From NCBI RefSeq assembly GCF_000208745.1, contig NC_030851.1:9707387-9771386 (forward strand): a stretch of DNA of 64,000 bases, in the 5' to 3' direction. The DNA is from Theobroma cacao (Eukaryota > Streptophyta > Magnoliopsida > Malvales > Malvaceae). Shown here in pieces: positions 37,018 to 47,930 of the stretch. The notes beneath the pieces are model-generated. The model was not told the DNA's origin. It saw only the letters and a program-made list of their open reading frames with translations, and made no database searches. Positions within the stretch are counted from its first letter, which is position 1; every line of letters starts with the position of its first letter. Both the position numbers and the translations under genes were made by a program.

Positions 37018-37236
37018 TCATTTCTTCCTAAGTTCATCTACTATTTCATATATCTTGACGAGAATCTTGTTGTTGCTCAGGATGTCAGCCCCAAGTTCAA
37101 TAGTCCTGGCCATCAGCTTGTCGATGAGGGCATACATCTCTTGCTGGAATATCTCCAGCTTCTCCCTCAAAGGCATCTCCTCCTTTTCGGAGGCTGCCTC
37201 TTCCCCATTATCGACACTTGGATCTCTAGATACCAT
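37018..37236 (-). CDS. 72-residue charged helical protein of the MULE family (intact copy)
   Basis: I do not recognise a family. The ORF starts MVSRDPSVDNGEEAASEKEE and continues PLREKLEIFQQEMYALIDKL and then ILSNNKILVKIYEIVDELRK. After an acidic N-tail it is a run of heptad-like L/I spacing, probably a coiled coil. The ATG at 37236 is chosen, not one 45 bases upstream, because the copy in element B (63380-63598) starts at the same place and aligns with no gap and roughly 70% identity. It lies between the right motif array and the right end. No transmembrane or signal segment. Function unknown; it could bind DNA with a partner or dimerise an element protein. Confidence 0.6.
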   Translation of the reverse strand: MVSRDPSVDNGEEAASEKEEMPLREKLEIFQQEMYALIDKLMARTIELGADILSNNKILVKIYEIVDELRKK

Positions 37237-37300
37237 TTTACAATAATTTGAGATTGATTTAGATAATTGAATTTGATTCAAATGGTTAATGGTTCCCTTT

Positions 37301-37910
37301 ATTTATAGGCATGAATGATGACTCTTTGTTTTCTACACCCATATAAATGCAATGAAAGGGGCTAAATTGGTTATTAAGTACTTGTTCGGCTTGGCGTTTC
37401 ATCTTTTCTACCTCTTAAAAGCAAAATCTAGGCCAAACATCATTTTTCAAGAAATTCTTAATAAAAAGTAGCTTAAAGGTTTTCTCTCTTTTTCATTAAT
37501 CAAAAGGATTTTAATGTTACATATATATCGTTTCCTCTTTTTTCTTTTTTTTTCTTAATTTAAGCATCATGCTCCGATTACTTGGTAGACCAACCAAAAT
37601 TTTCTTTTATTTATAGGCATGAATGTTGACTCTTCGTTTTCTACACCCATATAAGTGCAATGAAGGGGGGCTGAATAGGTTATTAAGTACCTGTTTGGCC
37701 TGGCATTTCATCTTATCTACCTCTTACAAACAAAAGCCAGGCCAAACATTATTTTTCAAGAAATTTTTAATGAAAAGCAGCTTAAAGGTTTTCTCTCTTT
37801 TTCACTAATCAAAAGGATTTTAATGTTACATATATATCATTTCATCTTTTCTCTTCTTTTTTCTTAATTTAAGCATCATGGTCCTATTGCTTGGTAAACC
37901 AACCAAAATC
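37301..37910 (+). repeat. ~308-bp direct duplication upstream of the small ORF
   Basis: 37301-37600 and 37609-37910 share ATTTATAGGCATGAATGNTGAC at their starts and CAAAAGGATTTTAATGTTAC further on. A single copy of the same unit is present in element B at 63659-63960, so the duplication is specific to A. It is the upstream (minus-sense 5') region of the small ORF. Confidence 0.85.
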
Positions 37911-38189
37911 TTATACTATTGCTACTATACAAGTATGAAAATTGTTCCATTTCTTTATTGATTTCTTTGATTTTAATATCTGAAATTATATGTAAATTTC
38001 AAGCATTAAATTATAGCTTATTAGGTTATTGAAGATGACACTCAATATCCTTTATGGTAATTTTAACCAAAATTACAACTTATATAATCTATTTTGTTAA
38101 ACAGTTTACCAAACAGCTTTAGCCTATTTCTCTTCTAATTTTACACAATTTGTTATTAAGGGGGCTGAATCAGTAGATAATCACCATCA

Positions 38190-38420
38190 ACATTAGGTAG
38201 CTAAAGTCACGCAATGCCTACAAACAAGTCACGCAATGCTCAACAAATATTCAATCACGTAATGCCTATAAACAAGTCACGCAATGCTCAACAAATATTC
38301 AGTCACGTAATATTCATGCACCTAATACTAAATAAATAGGTAACGATTCGTAATATCCAGTCACACACCCTAATAACCAATAACTTAATGCCTAACAAAT
38401 ATTCACGCATCGCCTATAAA
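38190..38420 (-). repeat. far-right array of GCGTGAC motifs in MULE A
   Basis: Six to seven units: AAGTCACGCAATGCTCAACA and CAGTCACGTAATGCCTATAA forms. The array ends ~420 bp inside the right end, in the orientation opposite to the left arrays. Confidence 0.75.
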
Positions 38421-38739
38421 CTGATTGATTTTGCTACCCCTAGGCAGATTTAAGTTTCCAAACTCATATAATTTACCCATCAACTTTTTCGTTCTATGAA
38501 TAACCCTAAATAAACCCAAGAACCCATAACAAATACCTTGATGTCATCTCTGTACTTTGGGAGCGTGAGAAAGTTAGTTGTCGATATAAACCTCGATGGC
38601 GTTGGATAGCTGGACGGAGGGATAGCTAAATCTAAATCGAGATTTAATTTTAAAATTTTAAGCTGAATGGTGGAAGAGCAAAAAGAAATAAATCGAGACG
38701 CGTCTTCATTTGGATTAATTGGTTTAATGGGTATTCTTG

Positions 38740-38837
38740 TCAAGTTGTGCCAAAAATTGGCTAAAAATAGTTAAAATTATAGAGATGTTCATTTTTGAAG
38801 TCACCTTACTATGAAAGTCATTTCCCACAATTTTCTC
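38740..38837 (-). repeat. right terminal inverted repeat of MULE A
   Basis: On the minus strand it starts GAGAAAATTGTGGGAAATGA and later reads TATAATTTTAACTATTTTTA then GCCAAT. It is followed at 38838 by the 9-bp duplication TATTATATA. Confidence 0.78.
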
Positions 38838-38846
38838 TATTATATA

Positions 38847-39699
38847 TGTGATTGTTAGGTTTGAGCAAAAGTGTAGAATTTTTCAATATCGGAGGAAGCA
38901 ACCATGTGACAACAAATTCACCTTCTTTTGTGTGAGTAATGGGTCCTGAACATGTTTTTCTATCAACAACCTAGGACACCAATGGTTGTTTTTCCACTTA
39001 AGAAATAGCTTGTCACTTTCAAGTGATAGGTTTTCTATAAGGTGCGTACTTTGTGCTGATAGAATTTCCAATTTCTTTCTTTTTTTTTTGGAAATTGCAA
39101 CATACTTATATTGCATCTATTTCATCAATAATTTTTAGAAGGTCATGCTATACTATTAAACAAATAGTAGAAAGGTTGACTGTAATTATAATGAAGTCAA
39201 TGCAAACTTAGGAGTGATGTTCACTATATTGCTGTTGAGATAGCTGGAGTTCATGTGAGGATGATGGTGTAAAGCTTCTTATAGCACCACTTTGTGCATC
39301 ATGCATTCTCTCCCTTTTTTCCCTTAAAAATTTAAAATTAAGGGAATTTCTTGATAATTACATCTTTTAAACATGTGATTGGTTCCTTGCAGTTCCAATC
39401 TGTATAATTTGGCAAGGAGGAATAGGTTTTTATTTATTTATCAATTTATTAATTCATGTTGGTTCCATAAAGGACAATTCGTTAGAAGGTTTTAGTTCTA
39501 CATAAATTTGCATTAGTAAGTTGGTAACAGAAAAAAAAGATTTCGTCTATGGGGTATGGACAACTTACTTTGTAAAGAAGGCACTAAAAAGTGTTTTCCA
39601 CTAAACCTAGTCTTTAAAGAAATCATTTAGCCTTGTTATTGCCACTTTGCAGTCAAAGAAAAGTTATGATTTTGATAATAGTAATTATGTTTCCTAACT
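38847..39699. other. no recognisable gene
   Basis: Flank of MULE A up to the minisatellite. The 77-codon minus frame at 38883-39116 has no domain. It could be internal sequence of the Tat-like element that ends at 43743. Confidence 0.45.
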
Positions 39700-40610
39700 T
39701 AAAATCGAACCTTTTTTTATATAGGTCGAGCTTAAGTCAAGTCTAAGAATTTCAATTTTTAAATCGAACCTATTTTGAGATAGGTCGAACCTAGATTAAG
39801 TTTACGAATTTCAATTTAAAATCGAACATGTTTTGAGATAGGTCGAGCCTAGGTCAAGTCTAAGAATTTTCAATCTGTAAATCGAACCTGTTTTGAGATA
39901 GGTTGAGCCCAGGTCAAGTTTATGAATTTTAATTTTTTAATCGAACCTATTCTAATATAGGTTGAACCTAGATTAAGTCTAGAAATTTAAATTTTTAAAT
40001 CGAATCTATTTTGATATAGGTCGAGCTTAGGTCAAGTTTAGGAATTTCAATTTTTAAGTCGAACCTGTTTTGAGATAGTCGAGCCTAGGTCAAGTTTAGG
40101 AATTTTAGTTTTTAAGTCAAACCTGTTTTGAGATATGTCGAACCTAGGTCAAGTCTAGAAATTTTCAATTTGTAAAATTGAACCTGTTTTGATACAGGTT
40201 GAGCCTAAGTCAAGTATAGGAATTTTCAATTTTTAAAATTGAACCTATTCTGATACAAGTCTAGCCTAAGTCAAGTTTAGGAATTTTCAATTTGTAAAAC
40301 TGAACCTGTTCTAATACAGGTTGAACCTAAATCAAGTTTAGAAATTTTAACTCTTAAATCGAACTTGTGTTAAGATAGGTCGAACATAAGTCAAGTTTAG
40401 GAATTTCAATTTAAAATCAAACCTGTTTTGAGATAGGTCGAGTCTAGATTAAGTCTAGAGTTTTCAATTGAACTTATTTTAAGATAAGACGAGCCTATAT
40501 CAAGTCCAGGAATTACAAATCAAACCTGTTGTGAGATAGGTCAAGCCTAGATCGAATCTAGGAACTTCAATTGCTTAAATCGAACTTGCTTTAAGATAAG
40601 TCGAATACGG
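39700..40610 (+). repeat. ~60-bp minisatellite, about 15 units
   Basis: Each unit reads TCGAACCTGTTTTGAGATAG, GTCGAGCCTAGGTCAAGTTT, AGGAATTTCAATTTTTAAA with 5-20% drift. Units begin near 39703, 39762, 39822, 39882 and so on to ~40578. No open frame. It directly precedes a polypurine tract and LTR, which is where Tat/Ogre-type gypsy elements keep tandem repeats. Confidence 0.88.
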
Positions 40611-40649
40611 TGTCTACATCTTGGCACTATTCCTGATTCTCAAGAATGT

Positions 40650-40664
40650 GCAAGGAGGGGCAAT
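40650..40664 (+). other. polypurine tract of a gypsy element
   Basis: GCAAGGAGGGGCAAT immediately precedes the LTR start TGTAGACACC at 40665, which fixes the LTR as a 3' LTR in plus orientation. Confidence 0.65.
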
Positions 40665-43600
40665 TGTAGACACCTTTTTTTTCCCCAAATAATGAATAAT
40701 AAATAAAATAAAATAAATTAATTAAAAAAATGGAAGCATGTTTGTCCTCCATAGTCAACAATCTACGCAGAGCATTGAATGCTTTTAGGGCTGCCGAATT
40801 TGGGGTCACCTCTAGTGGATTTTCTTTTACTTGCAAGCTTCTGATTGTCCAAAATTTTGGACAATCAGGTTCTATAAGAACCTTGAAAATTTTGGTTCAA
40901 GGGGAAAGGAAAGAAAACCCTAGGGAAGAATCAAATCTGCAAAAAAATGAAGAAAGAAAAAACAAAGCAGCCAGAAAAATCTAGCAACTAAAAACCTTAG
41001 AACAGGACCCAAAAATCTAGCTTTTCACTCTAGCAACCAGTGAAATACCCAACAAATTACAAAAAGAAAACCCTATTCTCTACCAACATAATATCCTAAC
41101 CACAATAAAAAGAGAGAAAAACAAAAAAAAAATTCGAAATCGATGGAAGGGAGGTTTTATGGGTTTCGAATGGGTTAGGGATTTGTTGGTTGTTTGATTA
41201 AAGAGAAAGGAGAGAAAAGTCGTCGTTAGGGAGAGAAGAGGTTGAAGGCTTAGGGTTTCATTTGAAAGAAAAGAAAAGAGTTGAGGTTTTGTTTAGAGAG
41301 ACGAGGGAGGAATCGGTGGTAGAAAAAGAAAGTAAAAAAAAAATGAAGAGTGAAGAGAAAAAATGAGTTTAAATACTTAAGGTTCCCTTGGCAGTTAGGA
41401 TATTCCCAAAATGATGCGTTTTGTAAAAAAAAGGAGGGATCCTAGAGCAGGCTCGTGGGCTGACCCATAGCTTGATTTCCTTTAGGCTAATTCGAGCTCA
41501 AGTTTTGGGGTAAATTTTTGACCTTTGTTTTGTTGGGCTTGTATGTTGAATATTGGTGTTGATTGGTTTTATTTTTAAGAATTCCTAGCATAGTTTGACG
41601 AAAATAATACATATAAATAATATATAAAATGTTAAAAATATATTTGAGTTGTAGCATGAATATTAGAAGTATGGAAAAAAAGATTATTGAAATGGGGAAA
41701 TCTATGTAAAATAAAATAATATATAAATGAGAACAAAATAGGTATTGATGTAAATAATAAATATATATTTAGATATAAAATAGGTTGATGCAAATAAAGA
41801 AAAATGAAAAAAAATAGATATTTAGATAAAATGTAATAGTTTTTTTAGAAGAGAAATAGAATTATGACAACCATTAATATATTAATAAATAAATGCTTAG
41901 TCATGGAATTGGTAGTAACGAAGTATAAAATAGGGAAAATGTGAACAACAAATAATAAAAGATATATTTAGGATCAATATTAATAATTAGGAAAGTACGT
42001 ATGTTTGGTTTAAAAGATATTATAATATTAGCAATTGCAAAAATAATAAATTTCTATTTAAATTATACCGATGATGGAACATTGGCTCGGAATGCAAAAA
42101 GTCGCATTCTCAAGTTTATTTTCTTAGGTAAAAGATCTTGGTTAAAACTCTACCAGTATGGTGGGAAAGTTTTAATTTTAAGTCCAAACATTTTAGTCCA
42201 AATAGATATTTCTTTAAAATATGGATGAAAAGGGATATTAAGGAAATAAAAAGAAAGTGTAAAGATGAAAGGATACAATAAAATAATAACCTCATTAGGA
42301 ATCAATTAAATAAAAGATGAAATTAATTAAAAATGTAAATGGTTAGAATATGTAGGCTTAGGAAAATAAGCTATCTATTCCCCTAGAGTTTTCACACATA
42401 ATATCTACCTTATTTGGGTTATTAACCGGTGATGGAATATTGGTTTGGGATATGAGGAGTCGAAATTTTGAATTAATTTTCCTAAGTGAAGGATTTTGAT
42501 TATAACTCCACCAGTATGATGGGAGAGTTTTAATTTCGAGTCTTAATATTTATAATCCTAAATAAATTCTAAATAAAATATTAATCAAATAAAAAATAAA
42601 GGCAAAAAAGAAATAATATTGATAATGATAATAAACACAAAGATATAGGATGAAATACATAAAATAATATGAAGTTTTACGATAATAAAAAACGAAATCT
42701 TTAAAATGAAAAGGGTAGACACAAAAAAATTCAAAAGTTCAACCATATGAAACACATGAAGAAAAGAAATATAACAAATAAGTGAATAATTTTGCTTTTT
42801 AATGGATATAAAAAAGGAGACTAATAAAAAGTATAAAATAAATAAAAGTAAAAAAAAACAATAAAAAGAAAATTTCAAAAATGGTGGAATTTTAGTGATA
42901 GCAATTAATAATAAATAGTAGGGTTTTTGCAAATCACGAGCCATATTTGCATGATCAAATGTCATGGTATGTTGATATATGCTATGTACGAGTTAAAACT
43001 CCAATGATGGGACTTTCTGAAGGAGCTTGCGAAGGCGAGTTTCTTCAAAAAAATTTCTAGGTGAAAAGATACTTTCGAGTCCCACCGGTACAATGAGAGG
43101 GTTCGGAGAAATATCTTTGATAAAAGCTTTTGCTCGTATTAGGATTTGCATTTATAAAAATATTGTTTTTACTTGCAAACAACTATCCCAATGATGAGAT
43201 TTACCTAGTAAATTTGTAAAGGCGAGTTTCTCAGGTATTTCTCTAGGTGAGAGAATACCCTCGGATTCCACTAATATGATGGGCGAATTTGAAAAATACG
43301 CTCAATAAAAGGTTTTCGTTTGGCATTTTCTAAATTTTATGCCATGTATGTCATAATTGCATCATATGTATGTCAAACCATAAAACCGAATAAAATATTT
43401 TAATTTGCTAATAGAATGAAAGATAAAATCAATAATTAAGGAAACATAAAAATAAAATTAATGATTTAGGATAACATATGATTAAATAGTACCATTCGTG
43501 AAACGAGCATCATAAATGTATTAATCATTTCCTGTGCATAACCGTACTCTCAAACCCAACTCTAAAAAAATATACGTAGACCAGTTTGTTGTTCTTTAAA

Positions 43601-43743
43601 CGGATTTAAAATTGATTTAGAACTCTGTCATATAAAACAAATTTAACAGGTGGTCAATCGCACCTAGATAAAAAAGATTTGTGACAACTTCTTTAATTTC
43701 CCACCTCTAGCTGTCGGGTTCTTGGACCCGGCACATTACGACA
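40665..43743 (+). mobile_element. 3' LTR of a Tat-like Ty3/gypsy element
   Basis: Starts TGTAGACACC and ends GGCACATTACGACA. Near its end it has GGGTTCTTGGACCCG. The LTR at 25797-28192 has the same ends in inverted orientation (TGTAGACACC and GCACGTTATGACA). It is 3079 bp, AT-rich, with several CCACCAGTATGATGGGAG-like segments repeated at 42150, 42510, 43080 and 43255. No 5' LTR or coding region of this element is in the window. Flanks GCAAT and CTCAT do not match, as expected when the partner LTR is missing. Open frames inside (42001-42228, 42585-42965) carry no domain. Confidence 0.72.
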
Positions 43744-43878
43744 CTCATCAGCATGCAGTCTATGCTTTGGACCCTAGCATGTACAGGTAATGAGGTTGTG
43801 GATGATGTGGGTTGGTGGATGAAGCCTTGAAACCCATACATATGGAGATCCCCTTTCCACTCTAGATTTGGTGAATCA

Positions 43879-44870
43879 TGGACTGCCCCTCCAGAAGAGG
43901 AATACAAATCTAACGTGGATGGCTCTACTAGAGGTAAGATAGGTCCAAATGGCTACGGTGGTATGCTTAGGGACTCATTTAATTATGTCATTGGAATATT
44001 TTTTAGTCCACTTGAAATTCAAGATTTCAATCATGTTGAGCTCATCACAATCAGACTTGGCTGATCATGGACTGTCCCTCTAGAAGGGAAATACAGATTA
44101 AATGTGGATGGCTCTACTAGAGATAAGCTAGGTCCAACTGGCTGCGACGGTGTGCTTGAAGACTCATCCAGTTATGTCATTGGAATTTTTTTTAGCCCGC
44201 TTGAAATTCAAGATTCCAGTTATGTTGAGCTCATGGCTATCAAGCACGCATTGCTCCTTTTTGCCTCTTCTACCCTTGCTGGTGCAAGTAAGCTGAACAT
44301 ATAATCGAACTTGAAGGTGGCGCTCAGTTGTGTACACAACTCTAACTCCAGATAGTGGGATCTATGGATCCCTTTTAATGAAATAGACAGTTTGATCAAA
44401 TTTATTGGTGATGTGTCTTTCCTGCACATCTTTTGAGAAGGTAAATCGTTCGCTGATTCACTAACAAAATTTGGTGTGGACAGAGCTTCTATGCTCTCGT
44501 TTTGGTGGTAGTTTTATTATGTGCTTTTCTGTGCTGTCTATTAGGTCGAGGCTAATGTTGTCAGGTGGCAATTTGTTTATTTCATTATCTGATGTGTATT
44601 GATGTGTTATGGTGATAATGTTTTGGTAGGTGCTGAATGTTGTGGTATTATACCACTTAGACGATAATTTATGATATTTGGTAGGAGTTGTATCATGTTG
44701 GCTTCGTACGTATTAGGCAATAAACTCTGATGGCTATATACCATCTTATTTTCAATTTCCTAAAGCAAACCTCTCGGCTCCCTGCCAAAAGGTTGTGCTC
44801 TCATTGTAATTTTTTCAGTGACATCAATAAATTATCTTTGGATGAGCAAAAAAAAAAAAGGAAAAAAGAA
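43879..44870 (+). pseudogene. LINE 3' end: RNase H domain and poly(A), copy 1
   Basis: The frame from 43879 reads WTAPPEEEYKSNVDGSTRGK and YVIGIFFSPLEIQDFNHVEL, and then a second copy of the same ~187-bp stretch begins at ~44066 (KYRLNVDGSTRDKLGPTGCD, YVELMAIKHALLLFASSTLA). This is the plant LINE-associated RNase H (RVT_3 type): the VDGS Asp and the VELMAI Glu remain; the third acidic site is lost to stops. It ends KSFADSLTKFGVDRASML near 44508. An A-run at 44849-44861 closes the element. The internal duplication makes the protein unusable. Confidence 0.82.
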
Positions 44871-45044
44871 AACATCAAGCTAGGCATTAAGTGAGGTTTT
44901 CTCTCTTGAAAGAGTCTAAGCGCTCCACGTATATAAAAATTATCAAAGAAGTCGCATCCGCCAGTACGACAATGTCATGCTTTTATTGATGATGATAAAT
45001 TCGTAAACATACAGCGATCCCCTTTCCACTCTAGACTTGGCTGA

Positions 45045-47770
45045 TCATGGACTGCCCCTTCAGAAGGGGAATACAAATCTAATATGGATAGCTTTACTAG
45101 AGGTAAGATAGGTCCAATTGGCTACGGTGGTGTGCTTAAAGACTCATTTAATTATGTCATTGGAATATTTTTTAGCCCACTTGAAATGAAAGATTTCAAT
45201 CATGTTGAGCTCATGGCTATCAGACTTGGTTGATCATGCACTACCCCTCTAGAAGGGGAATACAAATTTAATGTGGATGGCTCTACTGGAGATAAGCTAG
45301 GTCCAACTGGCTGCCATGGTGTGCTTAGAGACTCATCCAGTTATGTCATTGGAATATTTTTTAGCCCGCTTGAAATTCAAGATTCCAGTCATGTTGAGAT
45401 CATGGCTATCAAGCACGCATTGCTCCTTTTTGCCTCTTCTCCCCTTGTTGGTGCAAGTAAGTTGAACATATAATCGAACTTGAAGGTGGTGCTCAATTGT
45501 GTACACAACTCTAACTCTAGATAATGGGATCTATTTAATGAAACTAGAAGAGTACCCATGTTATGCAAGGGGTTTATAAAATTTCATAAACAATTAATGT
45601 AATGAAAACTATACTTGAAAACGTTTTATAAACAATTAATGAAGAAATATATGCTAATCCATAGCAATCCTATGTGGTAAACACATTTACTTTAAAATCT
45701 CATAATTTAAAGTAAAAGACACAAATGATTAAATTATAGACTTGAGATTTTAAAAATAACTTAATTGTGCAACAAAATCATAAAACAAATTCCTCTCAAT
45801 ATTAACAAAAAACAAAATAACACAAATACAATCATTCTTCATTTTACTTTACGTAATATTCATAATTCTCTTATGTTTCAAGTGCTTACCTATTTTTCCT
45901 TTTAATTAAATTTAAGCATTTGAAATGAAATCAAAAGAATTGGTCAACAATTGATTACATTAACAGCAAGACATAAAATGAAATTGCTTTAGTCAAATCA
46001 CAAACTATTAGAATTCCCTAAATCAAGCTCGTCAATTGAATTGAAAAGCTTGAATAAAAATAAAAGTAATAAAGAATCCAAATCATGAAAGCTTGAATAA
46101 ACAAATGAAATGAGATAAAAAGAAAAAAAAATAGAAACTTACACCAATTTATGGTTTCTATATAGAAGCAATAACATTATAAAAAAACATAATAAAAACT
46201 AGATAAACAAAAAATCATAAAATTAATTATTCAATTAATTATTTTATTTTTATTCTTATCATTTTTTAAACTAACATAAATTGAAATTAAATAAATCAAA
46301 TAAATAATTAAAAAGTAAAACAATGGGTAAGGAAATAAGATGAAAGAAGAAAGGAGAAAAATAAGAGAAAAGCCAATTTATCTCTATCTAATTTATTCAA
46401 TCAATTAAAAAAATAAAAAATTTGAATTTATATTTGAATTTATACTTTTGACCTTTATCTCTCTCTCCCCTGTTTGATCTCTCATTTATCTTGTCTCTTT
46501 TTTCCTCACCTCTAAGCAAGAGAGAAAGCAAGAGAATACTTCAATGAAGAGAAAAAATTCCAGATTCATGGCATTAGGAAAAGACGAAAATGCAGCTTCC
46601 CAAAAACACAAAAACCGTTAAAAAACCTCAGAGTAAGAATAAATAAAAAGCTTAAAAACAAAAGCAGACATAAATAAAAGAAAAATCAAACCTGGAAAAT
46701 AACAACGAAATAGAAGTCGAACAATAAAACCTAAAGAAAAAAAAAATCAACCCATGAGCATTTAAAAAGGAAAAATCGAAAGCAAAATACAACTTCTTGA
46801 AAACTAAAACATAAAGCAAATTAACACAGTTAAACCAAAGTAACACAAAAACCATGAATTAAAACAAAATGAAAATTACAAAACAAAGAAAGATTCATAC
46901 AATAATGAAACTGAAGTGTAAAAAACAAAAAAAATACAAATCACAAATCAAAATAAAAAAAAAAAGAAAGAAACCACAAACAGTGGTTGAACAAATCAAA
47001 AACCAAAAAAAAAAAACAAAGGAAAAAACACCAAAACAAACAAAGAAAGCCAAAGAAAAAAAAGTAAAAAATGAAAAGAGTTGTAAAAATTGGACAAATA
47101 GATGAAAAAAATGTGGAAAGTAAAAAAAGAGAAAAGTTGGAGAAATCCAAAATTAGAATGAAGAAGGCAAAAGTAGAAACGGTGAAGAAACTTAAGAAAA
47201 CGAAAAATGACCAAAATACTATGTTCACTAAAAAAAACTCTCACTCAATTAGAGTATCATATATCAACCAATTAAACTGTTGACGTGACACTCTAATTGA
47301 ACTCGACTTTCTTGATCAAATTTGTTGGTGATGTGTCTTTCTTGCACATCTTTTGAGAAGGTAAATCGTTGCTGATTCAGTAACAACATTTGGCGTGGAT
47401 AGAGCTTCTATGTTCTCGTCTTGGTGGTAGTTTATTATGTACTTTTCTGTGCTATGTCTGTTAGGTCGAGGCTAATGTTGTCATGAGGCAATTTGTTCAT
47501 TTCATTATCTGATGTGTATTGATGTGTTATGGTGATAATGTTCTGGTAGGTGCCGTATGTTGTGGTTTTAGACCACTTAGACGATAATTCATGATATTTG
47601 GTAGGAGTTGCATCATGTTGGTTTCGTACCACTTAGGCAATAAACTCTGATGGCTATATACCATCTTCTTCAATTTCCTAAGGTAAACTTCTCGGCCCCC
47701 TGCCGAAAGGTTGTGCTCTCATTGAAATTTTTTCAGTGACATCAACAAATTATCTTTGGATGAGATAAAA
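45045..47770 (+). pseudogene. LINE 3' end, copy 2, split by an insertion
   Basis: 45014-45536 plus 47307-47930 repeat the 43850-45005 region, including the internal 187-bp duplication, the A-run (47767 on) and ~140 bp of downstream flank that ends AAATTCGTAAACRTA. The frame at 45273-45473 (MDGSTGDKLGPTGCHG) matches copy 1 at 44104-44304 closely. A 1.77-kb insertion lies between AATGAAA and TTGATCAAA. Confidence 0.82.
45537..47306. mobile_element. 1.77-kb insertion, possibly a non-autonomous Helitron
   Basis: The edge CTAGAAGAGTACCCATGTTA then TGCAAGGGG resembles the 5' end of plant Helitrons (..TACTAGAAGAGTACCC.TG..). Near the other edge is an 11-bp perfect inverted repeat, TCAATTAGAGT at 47245-47255 and ACTCTAATTGA at 47290-47300. 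No target duplication was seen, which fits a Helitron. The terminal CTRR is not clear. The interior is A-rich on the plus strand from 46560, where lysine-rich frames are composition artefacts. Confidence 0.45.
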
Positions 47771-47930
47771 AAAAGAAAAAAAGAAAACATCGAGCTTGGC
47801 ATTAAGTGAGGTTTTCTCTCTTAAAAGAGTCTAAGCGCTCCACGTATATAAAAATTATCAAAGAAGTTGCATCCGCAAGTACAACAATGTCGTGCTTTTA
47901 TTGATGATGATAAATTCGTAAACGTAATTT

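Larger units (their letters stand above)
21795..38846. mobile_element. MULE element A: 17-kb Mutator-like element with cargo
   Basis: TATTATATA at 21795-21803 and again at 38838-38846 is a perfect 9-bp target duplication, the size made by Mutator elements. Element body 21804-38837. The ends are diverged inverted repeats sharing, about 15-85 bp in, AAATG..TAAGGYG and then TATAATTTTA and TTTTTAGCCAA. Inside are a DUF1985/C48 protease gene (plus), a plant-transposon-protein gene (minus), a MuDR/MULE transposase gene (minus), a small helical ORF (minus) and four arrays of a GCGTGAC motif. A 2.4-kb solo LTR sits inside. Ulp1-like cargo is known from the Kaonashi group of plant MULEs; this element has that general plan. 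The transposase is dead. Confidence 0.85.

Noticed and set aside
37006..37251. Plus-strand frames over the small ORF in A
   Set aside because: Same reason; the plus reading is not better conserved and has no domain.
42585..42965. 126-codon strongly hydrophobic minus frame that could pass for a membrane protein
   Set aside because: Lies inside the AT-rich LTR 40665-43743; the F/I/L-rich reading is what A-rich sequence gives on the other strand.
46869..47283. Lysine-rich plus frames and matching Phe-rich minus frames
   Set aside because: Both strands open because of extreme A-richness in the 1.77-kb insertion; no domain.
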